DNA of 64,000 nt, from contig CATWBO010000010.1 of NCBI GenBank assembly GCA_958349055.1, positions 1-64,000 on the forward strand, given 5' to 3'. This stretch comes from an uncultured bacterium (GTDB taxonomy: Bacteria > Actinomycetota > Coriobacteriia > Coriobacteriales > Coriobacteriaceae). Below the pieces are notes generated by a model that saw only the letters and a list, made by a program, of their open reading frames with translations, was not told the origin of the DNA and searched no databases. Numbering within the stretch: the stretch's first letter is position 1; every line of letters starts with the position of its first letter. Shown here piece after piece: positions 8,427 through 16,641 of this stretch. The translations under genes and the position numbers were made by a program.

Positions 8427-8603
8427 CTACCCGCCAAGCAGCCACCTCGCGAAATTCAGCACGAGCACGCCCTCCCGGGTATGGGGCTCATGCCTCGTGC
8501 GAGTGATGAGAATCTTCGGGAATGCATCCCCGATGGATAGAATCGGCGCAATCTCCCTCTCGAGCGTCGAATCGGCGCCGATATCGTCGCTCACATACAC
8601 TCT
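8427..8603 (-). pseudogene. DUF4143 ATPase, 3' scrap
   Basis: The minus strand reads ADSTLEREIAPILSIGDAFPK followed by ILITRTRHEP and EGVLVLNFARWLLGG-stop. This is the ending of DUF4143-family ATPases, in which a REIAPLLAIRDAYPK-like block and a final D-L-x-x-WLL are usual. It is preceded directly by GGGAAGGAG and a palindrome, so a 5' leader with its SD appears to be joined to the last ~55 codons; the intervening gene body is deleted. Confidence 0.7.
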
Positions 8604-8629
8604 CCTTCCCGGTTTCGAAACCTGGAAGG
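8604..8629. promoter_or_regulatory. Collapsed palindrome (GGTTTCGAAACC core)
   Basis: CCTTCCCGGTTTCGAAACC followed by TGGAAGG: a 26-bp dyad sharing core and flanks (GAAGGCARTATGC) with 6979-7029. It looks like the 6979 palindrome after deletion between its two TTTCGAAA repeats. Confidence 0.55.
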
Positions 8630-9079
8630 CAGTATGCGCAAGGATGCGTCGAGGTGCGATCCCAGTCGTACCATGCCAGCAGAGATGTCGAGGCACATTC
8701 GTTCATGCTGCAATGCGGGCATCGGAGATGAAAAACAGCCCGTCGGGTAGTCATGGGCGTGCGGGAGCCCGCATCAGTAACCTGCCTCCTCGGTTGTCCC
8801 TTCTTTGCATGGTCGTCTACATAAAGGAGGAACCAGCCATGCAGATCAGCATGCTTGCCCTTCTTGGGTCACGGACCGGGGAGGCGAGGGCCTCCGTCGG
8901 GACCGCCCCGAGCAACCGGCATATCCAAGGAATGACAAGGCTCGATCGCTGTGCTGGTCAGGATGCCGAAGCGGGCCGTCCGCCAATCGGAATGCGGGTC
9001 AGGATGCTGCAACGTGATTCCAGCTGCAGGATACGGCTCCTTTGCGGTTGCCGCAAAACCTGCTGGCAACATTCTTACT

Positions 9080-9175
9080 ATCCGAATGATGTACGCATCC
9101 CTTGGGATCGTTTCGCCTGACCAGGGCCATCTTCAGCGCCTCATCGGCCAGCTCGGCAGGCGCCTCTTCCACGCG
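9080..9175 (-). mobile_element. IS3-family transposase (OrfB) fragment
   Basis: The minus strand encodes AELADEALKMALVRRNDPKG followed by CVHHSD, the rve integrase-core segment that in IS3-family OrfB proteins reads ...LVHHSDRGSQY and includes the second catalytic aspartate. Homology is lost on both sides within ~100 bases, and no terminal repeats are visible. Confidence 0.65.
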
Positions 9176-9428
9176 TAATAGCCCTGGCGGGTCACCTATG
9201 CAACCAAAGATACAAAAGGGATCGAATGGCCAGAAAGGATTGTCCTTGCCGACAGGCAATCCTTGACAAACGAGCTTCAGCCTCCTTAAAATTGTGTGGT
9301 TTGCCGAACTGAGTCAGCGAAGGAGGGGTGTCGTGGTTGGTCTTTTCCGCACGTGGATGAGCGCCTAAAAAGCGGCGCTGTTATGGCGTCGCGCTGTTTT
9401 GCACGCCATTCCACGATTGGACATAACC

Positions 9429-10715
9429 ATGATGTTTGAAACCTCTCGGCGCAGGTCTGTTTCGCTGTGCCATTCATGGCAATTTAAGATTTGTTTCGTA
9501 TGGGGCGGGGAGCTCGTGTCGACATTGACGAGCTCGATTCTCCAAATGGGTCTCATTTGGCATATCGCCCTCACGACAGGATCATCTTCCCTCCTCTCCC
9601 TGGCATCGTTAGCAGGCTTTCTGCCGATTGCTTTGTTCGGAGTCCTTGCGGGCGCCGTTGTCGACAGACTGCCTTTGAAACGTGTTCTCATCGGCGCCGA
9701 CCTCTTCGTTGCCGCGGTGGGCGCCGCCTTGGCGATTGCCTCGTTGGCCGGCAGCTTACCTGCGTGGTCAATACTCATCGCCCTGTTTCTCCGCGCAGCT
9801 GGCACTTCGTTCTACACGCCGGCCTCCCAATCCCTCACGCCCCATCTCGCCCCGCCAGAGCATCTCGTTCGCCTATTGGGAGTGATGCAAGCGATTCAGT
9901 CCGCCGGATACATTCTTGGCGCCGCGCTCGCGGCAGTGATTTATCCTGTGGCGGGCATTACCGCCATGATTGCCCTCGACGTGCTGGGGGCGCTTTTCGC
10001 TTCTCTAGCTGTCCTCGCCGCTCAGATAGACGCAGGAGGACTCGACGAAGCCGACCGCAGCTCGTCCTTTTCCAATAAAGTTCGAGAACTTTTCTCTGAG
10101 ATTTCGGACGGCTACAAGCTGATCAGGGGATACAGGGGGCTGTTCGCCCTTCTTTGGTGCGGGTTCGTCTTCGCTTTCGCGTTCTCCCCACTCGCGGCAT
10201 TGTTCCCAATAATGACCTTGGGACATTTTGGCGGTAGCACGGGGGATGCTGCTTTGGTGGAGGTCCTTTTCTCCGCAGGCATGCTGGCTGGGTCCGGCAT
10301 TTTGGCGGCCACGGGAGGGTTCCGCAATAGGTCGCTCACCATGGTCGCCGCGATCGCCGGCTTCGGCGTCGTCGCAATCGCATTCGGATTGCTCGGCCCG
10401 TCGCTGTTCGCCGCTTTCCTACCGGCGAGCTTTCTTATAGGCGCATGCTCCCCGCTGTACGCGGGAACCCAGACTGCCCTTATGCAGGAGCAGATACCTC
10501 CTGAGTACCTAGGCCGCGTTTTTGGTCTCTATGGAACCATTATGGCGTGGGCCATGCCCATGGGCCTCGCAGCCCCCTCCGTTTTTGCGGACCTGCTCGG
10601 AGCTCCGTTGTGGTCCGTCGGTTCTGGAGCGACCATGACACTGCTTGCGTTGGCGATGCTTCTCGCTCCAAGCGTCCGAAACGTGGGGAAAAAAGATTCC
10701 GGGCAGATTCAATAG
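9429..10715 (+). CDS. MFS efflux transporter, Mef(A)-like
   Basis: About 428 residues with 12 predicted membrane segments, close in layout to macrolide efflux protein Mef: WGGELVSTLTSSILQMGLIW, SLASLAGFLPIALFGVLAGA followed by DR, FLRAAGTSFYTPA, and near the end PEYLGRVFGLYGTIMAWAMP. Mef proteins export 14/15-membered macrolides by proton antiport. Start uncertain: ATG 9429 (or 9432) is preferred; an upstream TTG at 9399 has no SD either. It is followed by an Msr(D)-like ABC-F gene, the classic mef-msr pairing. Substrate is inferred from that pairing and not from the sequence alone; identity to the streptococcal protein looks moderate. Confidence 0.8.
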   Translation: MMFETSRRRSVSLCHSWQFKICFVWGGELVSTLTSSILQMGLIWHIALTTGSSSLLSLASLAGFLPIALFGVLAGAVVDRLPLKRVLIGADLFVAAVGAALAIASLAGSLPAWSILIALFLRAAGTSFYTPASQSLTPHLAPPEHLVRLLGVMQAIQSAGYILGAALAAVIYPVAGITAMIALDVLGALFASLAVLAAQIDAGGLDEADRSSSFSNKVRELFSEISDGYKLIRGYRGLFALLWCGFVFAFAFSPLAALFPIMTLGHFGGSTGDAALVEVLFSAGMLAGSGILAATGGFRNRSLTMVAAIAGFGVVAIAFGLLGPSLFAAFLPASFLIGACSPLYAGTQTALMQEQIPPEYLGRVFGLYGTIMAWAMPMGLAAPSVFADLLGAPLWSVGSGATMTLLALAMLLAPSVRNVGKKDSGQIQ

Positions 10716-10975
10716 CCCAAGCATTCGAAAAAAGAGGCGGCAGCCATCGGTTCGCGCGTCAGCCTTCAAGCCCTTGCGACGACGAGGTATTGCGCCGACA
10801 TCCCACATCGCGCTCCTTATTCGCCGCCAACTATCATTTTCGGATTTGCCGGCTTGCGCAAGGCCAAAACGCTCACACCGGCAATCGGGCAAAGGCGAAA
10901 AATCGACGTGAACGATTCTTTATTGGCATGGCTGCGCTTCCAGAAAACGACAATACACAAAAGGTGGTTCAACTT

Positions 10976-12445
10976 ATGGAACTCATAGTCAAAGCTAAAG
11001 ACATCTTTTTGGAATATGCCGGCCGCGATATTCTGGACATCGAAGAATTGGAAATCTACCCCTACGATCGCATCGGCTTGGTAGGAGACAACGGTGCAGG
11101 CAAAACCAGCCTGCTAAAAATCCTGAGCGGCAATCTAACCATTGCGGACGCCGACGTCAGGCGCTTCGGCAGCATTGCCCTCATCGGCCAGCTCGACGAA
11201 CTCGACCTTGATGCGGCTCAGGACAACGGCGAGATGCTCTCCCGTCTCAACGTCGCCGAAGTGGCGCAGGAGACGATGAGCGGCGGGGAGGAAACACGCG
11301 CCAAGATTGCCTCTGCGCTCTCCCAGCATGCAAGCGCGATCTTCGCCGACGAGCCTACGAGCCACCTCGACCAAGACGGCATCCGCCTTCTCGTCGGACA
11401 ACTCAAGGCATTTGATGGGGCCCTGCTCATCGTGAGCCATGACCGTCATTTTCTCGACCAGGTGGTAGACAAGATCTGGGAGCTCAAAGACGGCGGTATT
11501 TCCGAATTCTGGGGTGACTACTCCGACTATCTGCGACAGAAAGAAGAAGAGCGCAAAGCTCAGGCGACTCGATACGAAGAGGCGATGCGCGAGCGCGATC
11601 GCCTCGAAGCCGCCATCGAAAAACAGCGGAAAAAAGCACGGCAGGTCGACGCCAAGCGGAAGGGTGCGAAAAAAAGCAACGAGTATGCAGGTCGCTTGGG
11701 GCATCAGAAAACAACCGGCACCAAGCAGAAGAAAATGCATCAGGCAGCTAAGAACATGGAGAAGCGCCTCGAAGCGCTCGAAGGGATCGAGGCCCCAGAT
11801 AGCATTCGCGCCGTGCGCTTCCGCCAGAGCAAGGCCCTGGAACTGCACAGCAAATTTCCCATCTCGGCAGATGATTTCAGCTTGAGCTTCGGCAACTGCG
11901 TGCTCTATGACCACGCGAAATTCGAGATACCGCTCGGTGCCAAAGTGGCCATCACCGGTGGCAACGGCACAGGAAAGACCAGCCTGCTGAAGGCAATCGT
12001 TCGACGCGCCGACGGTATCAACATCTCTCCCAAAGCAGAGATCGGCTACTTCGAACAGACAGGTTACAAGTTCGACGCCCGCCAGTCTGTGATCTCGTTC
12101 ATGCAGAATGGTTGCGAGTACAGCATGACCGAAATTCGAGGCATCCTCGCCTCTATGGGAATCGGACCGCGCGACCTGACAAAGGACGTTGGCGTTCTCT
12201 CGGGAGGCGAAGTCATCAAGCTGCTACTCGCGAAGATGCTGCTGGGCAGATACAACATCTTGCTCATGGACGAGCCTGGAAATTACCTGGACATCAAGAG
12301 CGCCGAAGCCCTCGAGCAGATGATGAGCGCCTATGCCGGAACGATAGTGTTCGTCTCCCACGATAAGAGGCTGGTCGAGAACGTCGCAGACATTGTCTAC
12401 GAAATAAAGGACACCAAGCTAGTCAAAATCTTTCAGCGCGAATAG
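10976..12445 (+). CDS. ABC-F ribosomal protection protein, Msr(D)-like
   Basis: 489 residues, matching Msr(D) length (487). Two ABC domains without membrane parts: Walker A GDNGAGKTS (~40) and GGNGTGKTS, signatures MSGGEETRAKIA and LSGGEVIKLLLA, Walker B IFADEPTSHLD and ILLMDEPGNYLD, with a charged inter-domain linker rich in K/R/E (about 180-270) that reaches the peptidyl-transferase centre in this family. The second Walker B ends PGNYLD, where PSNFLD is usual. ABC-F proteins eject macrolides or other drugs from the ribosome. ATG 10976 is chosen because it has AAGGTGG upstream and aligns with MELIVKAKDI; the longer frame lacks similarity. Cotranscribed with the mef-like gene, 260 bases downstream of it. 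Confidence 0.9.
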   Translation: MELIVKAKDIFLEYAGRDILDIEELEIYPYDRIGLVGDNGAGKTSLLKILSGNLTIADADVRRFGSIALIGQLDELDLDAAQDNGEMLSRLNVAEVAQETMSGGEETRAKIASALSQHASAIFADEPTSHLDQDGIRLLVGQLKAFDGALLIVSHDRHFLDQVVDKIWELKDGGISEFWGDYSDYLRQKEEERKAQATRYEEAMRERDRLEAAIEKQRKKARQVDAKRKGAKKSNEYAGRLGHQKTTGTKQKKMHQAAKNMEKRLEALEGIEAPDSIRAVRFRQSKALELHSKFPISADDFSLSFGNCVLYDHAKFEIPLGAKVAITGGNGTGKTSLLKAIVRRADGINISPKAEIGYFEQTGYKFDARQSVISFMQNGCEYSMTEIRGILASMGIGPRDLTKDVGVLSGGEVIKLLLAKMLLGRYNILLMDEPGNYLDIKSAEALEQMMSAYAGTIVFVSHDKRLVENVADIVYEIKDTKLVKIFQRE

Positions 12446-12501
12446 CCCTAAATGAGCAGGAAATAATCCCCGAACGGAGACAAGGGAGTAAAACGGCAAA
12501 G

Positions 12502-12540
12502 AAAGAGCCTCCGTCCCAACGCAGGGAACGGAGGCTCTTT
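12502..12540 (+). terminator. Terminator after msr-like gene
   Basis: AAAGAGCCTCCGT (12502-12514) and its exact complement (12528-12540) around 13 bases, ending in TTT. Also positioned to stop minus-strand transcription leaving guaA. Confidence 0.8.
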
Positions 12541-12647
12541 AATCGCTTTTACTCATCTCCGTCGCTGGTGGCTTTGTCATGACTCTCGTACGAAACGAAA
12601 CTCAGCGGCATAGTGCGGCACTCAAAATCGCAGGTCAGAACCCTGTC

Positions 12648-12667
12648 GTTCTACTCCCACTCGATCG
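12648..12667. other. guaA 3'-end attachment-like site
   Basis: GTTCTACTCCCACTCGATCG covers the guaA stop codon and last codons (complement). Diverged copies of its first ~16 bases recur at 7900 and 4731, each heading a conserved 395-bp block. The guaA 3' end is an established integration hotspot for genomic islands. Confidence 0.6.
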
Positions 12668-14249
12668 TCGCGGGCGGCTTGGACGTGATGTCGTAGCACA
12701 CGCGGTTGGCACCGGGGACCTCGGCCACGATGCGGCCGGAGATGCGGGCCAGGACGTCGTAGGGCAGCTTGGCCCAGTCGGCGGTCATGGCGTCGCTAGA
12801 CTCGACGGCGCGCAGGATGATCGGACGCTGATAGGTGCGCTCGTCGCCCATAACGCCGACGGATTTGATGTCGGGCAGAACCGCGAAATACTGCCAGCAG
12901 CTGTGCTCGGAGTTGCGCTCGCCGGTCTGCTCAAACAGACGCTGGTTGTAGGCGTCGAGCTCCTCGCGCACGATGGCGTCGGCGTTCTTGAGGATCTCGA
13001 GCTTCTCCTTGTCGACCGCGCCGATGATGCGGATGGCCAGACCCGGACCCGGGAAGGGCTGGCGGAACACGATATGACCCGGCAGGCCCAGCGCCAGACC
13101 AAGCGCGCGGACCTCGTCCTTAAAGAAGTGGTCGAGCGGCTCGATGAGGTCGAAGTGCACGCCCTCGGGGAACGGGATCAGATTGTGGTGGCTCTTGATG
13201 GTGGCCGTCTTGCCGCCCGTCTTGCGAGCGCCGGACTCGATGATGTCGGGGTAGATGGTGCCCTGAGCCAGGTACTTAACCGGCTTGCCATCGGTCTCGA
13301 GCTGCTGCGCCACGGCGAAGAACTCTTTCCAGAACTGCGTACCGATGATGCGGCGCTTCTCCTCGGGCTCGGTCACGCCGGCCAGAAGCTCGACATAGCG
13401 GTCCTCGGCGTGAACGTGAATGAAGTCGACGTCAAACTGCTTGGTGAAGACCTCCTCCACCTGCTCGGGCTCGCCCTTGCGCAGCAGACCGTGGTTGATG
13501 AACACGCAGGTCATTTGCTTGCCCACGGCGCGGGCGCCCAACGCAGCCACGACGGAGGAGTCGACGCCGCCGGACAGGGCCAGGATCACGCGGTCGTCGC
13601 CGACCTTCTCGCGGAAGTCGGCCGTCATGGTCTCGACCAGGTTGTCCATGCTCCAGTTGGGCTCCAGGCCGCAGATCTCAAACAGGAAGTTGCTCAGCAA
13701 CTGCTGACCGTACTCGGAATGCTTGACCTCGGGGTGGAACTGCGTGGTGAAGATCTTACGCTCGGCGCACTCCATGGCGGCAACCGGGCACACGTCGGTG
13801 CTGGCGGTAACGGTAAAGCCCTCGGGCACCTCGGAGACAGCATCGCGGTGACTCATCCACACGGTCTGCTCCATGGGCGTGGAGTTAAAGAGCTTGGCGC
13901 CGGCCGTACGCGTGATGGTGGCGCGGCCGTACTCGCCCACCTCAGAGTGGCCGACCTTGCCGCCGAGCGTCACGGCCGTGATCTGATGGCCGTAGCAAAA
14001 GCCCAGGACGGGAAGGCCAAGGTCAAAGATGGCGGGATCGATGGACGGAGCGTCCTCGGCGTACACGGAGGCCGGGCCGCCGGAGAGGATGAGCGCAGAG
14101 GCGTTCATTTCGCGAATCTCGTCGGCCGAGATGTCGCAGGGGACAATCTCGGAATACACGTTGAGGTCGCGGACGCGACGGGCAATGAGCTGACCGTACT
14201 GCGCACCAAAGTCGAGTACGAGGACCTTTGCGGAAGCATTTTGATCCAT
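12651..14249 (-). CDS. guaA: GMP synthase (glutamine-hydrolysing)
   Basis: Converts XMP, glutamine and ATP to GMP, the last step of guanine nucleotide synthesis, in the cytosol. The 532-residue protein has an N-terminal class I amidotransferase domain (VLDFGAQYGQLIARRVRD; nucleophile in GFCYGHQ; FHPEVKHSEYG) followed by the ATP-pyrophosphatase domain with the P-loop LSGGVDSSVVAALG and a C-terminal dimerisation domain ending in DITSKPPATIEWE. ATG 14249 is chosen: GAGGGGG precedes it and it fits the family N-terminus (a longer frame to 14375 does not). Full length and intact, although the downstream side carries islands that use its 3' end as attachment site. Confidence 0.98.
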   Translation of the reverse strand: MDQNASAKVLVLDFGAQYGQLIARRVRDLNVYSEIVPCDISADEIREMNASALILSGGPASVYAEDAPSIDPAIFDLGLPVLGFCYGHQITAVTLGGKVGHSEVGEYGRATITRTAGAKLFNSTPMEQTVWMSHRDAVSEVPEGFTVTASTDVCPVAAMECAERKIFTTQFHPEVKHSEYGQQLLSNFLFEICGLEPNWSMDNLVETMTADFREKVGDDRVILALSGGVDSSVVAALGARAVGKQMTCVFINHGLLRKGEPEQVEEVFTKQFDVDFIHVHAEDRYVELLAGVTEPEEKRRIIGTQFWKEFFAVAQQLETDGKPVKYLAQGTIYPDIIESGARKTGGKTATIKSHHNLIPFPEGVHFDLIEPLDHFFKDEVRALGLALGLPGHIVFRQPFPGPGLAIRIIGAVDKEKLEILKNADAIVREELDAYNQRLFEQTGERNSEHSCWQYFAVLPDIKSVGVMGDERTYQRPIILRAVESSDAMTADWAKLPYDVLARISGRIVAEVPGANRVCYDITSKPPATIEWE

Positions 14250-14517
14250 GGTTTCCCCCTCTTGTTGGCGGGGAGCCGGTGCCCGCCCGCGCGAATAAAC
14301 GAAAATAACTTCCATAGTGTACACGTTATATGGGGTTTCTCGTCCCTCGCAGCCATCAGCGCACGGCAAACGCACGACCTGGGCCTCTATTTGACGACAA
14401 TTGAAGTGTTACCAAACGTTACAGATGATGTAATACGTTTGAACATTGAGCACCCTGTGCCACAATACTGCCGAACGACTCCGCCTCTGCGGCGGCAAAT
14501 ACGATAGGAATACCAGC

Positions 14518-15531
14518 ATGAAGCGCATCCTTCTCATCGCCACGGGCGGCACCATCGCATCGACCGAGGACGGCAACGGCCTCTCCCCCGCCCTGACCGG
14601 TGAGGAGCTCGCCCAGAGCGTCCCCGAGATCTCGGGCCTCTGCGAGCTCGACGTCGTGCAGCCCATGAACATCGACAGCACCAATATGCGCCCCAGTGAC
14701 TGGATGCGTATCCGCGACGTCATCGTCGAGGGTTATGCCGACCACGACGGTTTCGTGATTCTGCACGGCACCGACACCATGAGCTACACCGCGGCAGCGC
14801 TTTCCTACCTGATTCAGGACAGCCCCAAGCCCATCGTGCTCACCGGCTCGCAAAAGCCCATGGGCAATCCATTTACCGACGCCAAGCTCAACCTGTACCA
14901 GAGCCTGCTCTATGCGCTCGACGAGCACTCGCACGACGTCTCAATCGTGTTTGGCGGCGTCGCCATTGCCGGCACGCGCGCCCGCAAACAGCGCACCATG
15001 AGCTTTAACGCGTTCATTAGCGTCAACTATCCGCCCATCGCCTATATCCGCAACGACCGCATCGTGCGCAACGGGCTTCACGGCACGCATCAGGGCGAAA
15101 ACCCGGTGCGTTTCTACGACAGCATCGACCCGCGCGTATTTGTACTCAAGCTCACGCCCGGCGTGAACCCAGGCATTCTGGACGCCCTTGCCGATAGCTA
15201 CGACGCTGTAATCCTTGAGACCTTTGGCATTGGCGGTATCCCCGAGTTTGGCGAGTCGGGCGAGTCGTTCCAAGAGGCGATTTTCCGCTGGGTCGATTCG
15301 GGTCGCACCGTCGTTATGACCACGCAGGTCCCCGAAGAGGGCCTTGACCTGGGTGTTTATGAGGTCGGCCGTGCTTACGCCGATCATCCGGGCATTCTGC
15401 GCGGCGACGACATGACCACCGAGACGCTTGTGGCCAAAACCATGTGGGCACTCGGCCAGTCGCGCGATGCCGCCGAAATCCAGCGCCTGTTCTACAGCCA
15501 GGTCAACCACGACCGCATCCCGATGGCGTAA
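14518..15531 (+). CDS. ansA: L-asparaginase, type I (cytosolic)
   Basis: Hydrolyses asparagine to aspartate and ammonia. 337 residues with both active-site threonines: LIATGGTIAST at 5-15 and the HGTDTM motif near residue 86, followed by PIVLTGSQKPMG. There is no signal peptide, so a cytosolic type I enzyme is expected. ATG 14518 is chosen for its SD (AGGAAT) and alignment; the frame opens upstream without similarity. Divergent from guaA across 268 bases, which include an imperfect AAACGTTAC/GTAATACGTTT dyad at about 14414-14440 that could be an operator. Confidence 0.93.
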   Translation: MKRILLIATGGTIASTEDGNGLSPALTGEELAQSVPEISGLCELDVVQPMNIDSTNMRPSDWMRIRDVIVEGYADHDGFVILHGTDTMSYTAAALSYLIQDSPKPIVLTGSQKPMGNPFTDAKLNLYQSLLYALDEHSHDVSIVFGGVAIAGTRARKQRTMSFNAFISVNYPPIAYIRNDRIVRNGLHGTHQGENPVRFYDSIDPRVFVLKLTPGVNPGILDALADSYDAVILETFGIGGIPEFGESGESFQEAIFRWVDSGRTVVMTTQVPEEGLDLGVYEVGRAYADHPGILRGDDMTTETLVAKTMWALGQSRDAAEIQRLFYSQVNHDRIPMA

Positions 15532-15552
15532 TCAGATATCGACTGGTATCCC

Positions 15553-15771
15553 CTATTCGATGCCCTCGAGAAGCTCTGACACCGTCATGCCGAGGGCGGG
15601 CGCGATTTTAAATAGAATCTTGAGCGTGAAGTTTGCCGTTCCATCTTCGATTCTGTCGAGATAGGGACGGCTGATTCCTGCTGCCACACAAAAATCAACC
15701 TTGGAGATACCAAGGTCCCTGCGTGTCTCTTCGACCCGCCTGCCAAGAATCTGTTTAGCACGTTCGTCCAT
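15553..15771 (-). CDS. Small Xre-family transcriptional regulator
   Basis: 72-residue protein that is essentially one Cro/C1 helix-turn-helix: RRDLGISKVDFCVAAGISRP then YLDRIEDGTANFTLKILFKI matches the five-helix HTH_3 fold, ending in ALGMTVSELLEG. Located 21 bases beyond the asparaginase stop, on the opposite strand. A perfect 26-bp palindrome lies 29 bases upstream of its ATG, in the gap shared with the divergent gene at 15848, so it probably represses both. Ligand or trigger unknown. Confidence 0.88.
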   Translation of the reverse strand: MDERAKQILGRRVEETRRDLGISKVDFCVAAGISRPYLDRIEDGTANFTLKILFKIAPALGMTVSELLEGIE

Positions 15772-15799
15772 GCAGCCGAGTTTGAAATGGAGCTGAACA

Positions 15800-15825
15800 A
15801 AAACGTAAACTATAGTTTACGTTTT
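15800..15825. promoter_or_regulatory. Perfect 26-bp palindromic operator
   Basis: AAAACGTAAACTA and its exact complement with no loop, centred at 15812/15813. It lies between the divergent Xre gene and the gene at 15848, 23 bases ahead of the latter's ATG and partly over any promoter. The Xre regulator is the obvious candidate binder. Confidence 0.75.
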
Positions 15826-15847
15826 GCCGAATACACAGGAGTTTTCT

Positions 15848-16237
15848 ATGTCGGGTTCTTCGATTTACGTACGGCGCGCAGATTGCCGCCGGCGCGACAC
15901 GCCGATTGCTCTTGTCGTTATCGAGGCCGACCAGCTTACGCCCGACGAGCGCACGGCCTTCACGCTGTTATCGAGTCGCGTCGACGCGGCACTTCTCCCC
16001 AACCCAAAGCAGGACGAATTTGCGGCCCTCTGCCGACAGCGCGGCTGCGCATTCGACCAGGCCGCTGTCATTGCCACCACGCAACACGGCCTTCCCTTGC
16101 TGCTAGAAGCCGCCGTCGCCCTCACACTACGCGGCGCGGGATACGAAAACGAGGCCGCCGCCGACGTGGTCTTTAAACCACGATCGAGCGGCGGCCTCGC
16201 AGCAGCCATCGAATATGCTTGCAGGCTCGTCGCCTAA
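15848..16237 (+). CDS. Hypothetical protein, weakly HAD-like C-terminus
   Basis: 129 residues from ATG 15848, chosen for the SD AGGAG at 15837-15841. The second half (ATTQHGLPLLLEAAVALTLR, then DVVFKPRSSGGLAAAIEYAC) resembles the last strand-helix pair of HAD-superfamily phosphatases, where an aspartate and a late 'V-x-x-P-...-GG-AAA' stretch are seen, but the DxD nucleophile motif is absent. Function cannot be assigned. It is divergent from the Xre gene across a shared palindrome, so the two likely form one regulatory unit, possibly with a role sensed by the repressor. Converges on the membrane protein gene at 16247. Confidence 0.6.
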   Translation: MSGSSIYVRRADCRRRDTPIALVVIEADQLTPDERTAFTLLSSRVDAALLPNPKQDEFAALCRQRGCAFDQAAVIATTQHGLPLLLEAAVALTLRGAGYENEAAADVVFKPRSSGGLAAAIEYACRLVA

Positions 16238-16246
16238 AAGGACAAG

Positions 16247-16630
16247 CTAGAATCCCAGTCCAAAGCCCGTACCGGTGATCGCCGAATACATAAAGTAGAC
16301 GTTAATCACATTGAGGAACACGCCCGTGACGCAGCCGTTGCGCAGATAACGCTCGCACGTAAGACGCGCCATCACGGCAGAGTCCTCGTTGTTCTTAGCC
16401 TGACGGCCAGCCGTAAAGTACGTCGCCACGCCAAGCAGCAAGTTGAGCACCGGCAGCGCCAGCAGCTCGTAACTCTTACCCCAGCGCGTCGCCTCGCCGG
16501 CGGCGTTAAACTTCGTCGCCACCTCGGGTCCAATGTTGGGAAGGACACATGCCGCAACCACGAGCGGAAGCACCGCAAGCACCAACAGCGCGACGCCCAT
16601 GTAGCCGGCTTTTTTGCCATATTTAAACAT
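16247..16630 (-). CDS. DUF1648-like membrane protein
   Basis: 127 residues with three hydrophobic segments (about 10-32, 55-75 and 95-120). The stretch LPLVVAACVLPNIGPEVATKFNAAGEATRWG fits DUF1648, a small domain seen in SdpI-like immunity proteins and sensors, with the typical 'P-x-H/F-N-x-x-G' pattern (KFNAAGEATRWG). Eleven bases separate it from the upstream ychF gene, so it is probably cotranscribed. Function unknown; an immunity role cannot be claimed from sequence. Confidence 0.75.
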   Translation of the reverse strand: MFKYGKKAGYMGVALLVLAVLPLVVAACVLPNIGPEVATKFNAAGEATRWGKSYELLALPVLNLLLGVATYFTAGRQAKNNEDSAVMARLTCERYLRNGCVTGVFLNVINVYFMYSAITGTGFGLGF

Positions 16631-16641
16631 GCGCGTCGTCC

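Larger units (their letters stand above)
8297..9390. other. Degenerate intergenic region of the second island
   Basis: Apart from the DUF4143 scrap, its palindrome and an IS3-family scrap, I see no convincing gene. Short open frames have no family signature and no consistent SD. The region reads as accumulated debris of mobile DNA left of the mef-like gene. Confidence 0.5.

Noticed and set aside
10547..10975. N-terminal extension of the ABC-F protein
   Set aside because: The extension overlaps the mef-like gene in another frame, has no similarity, and the SD-led ATG at 10976 matches Msr(D) exactly.
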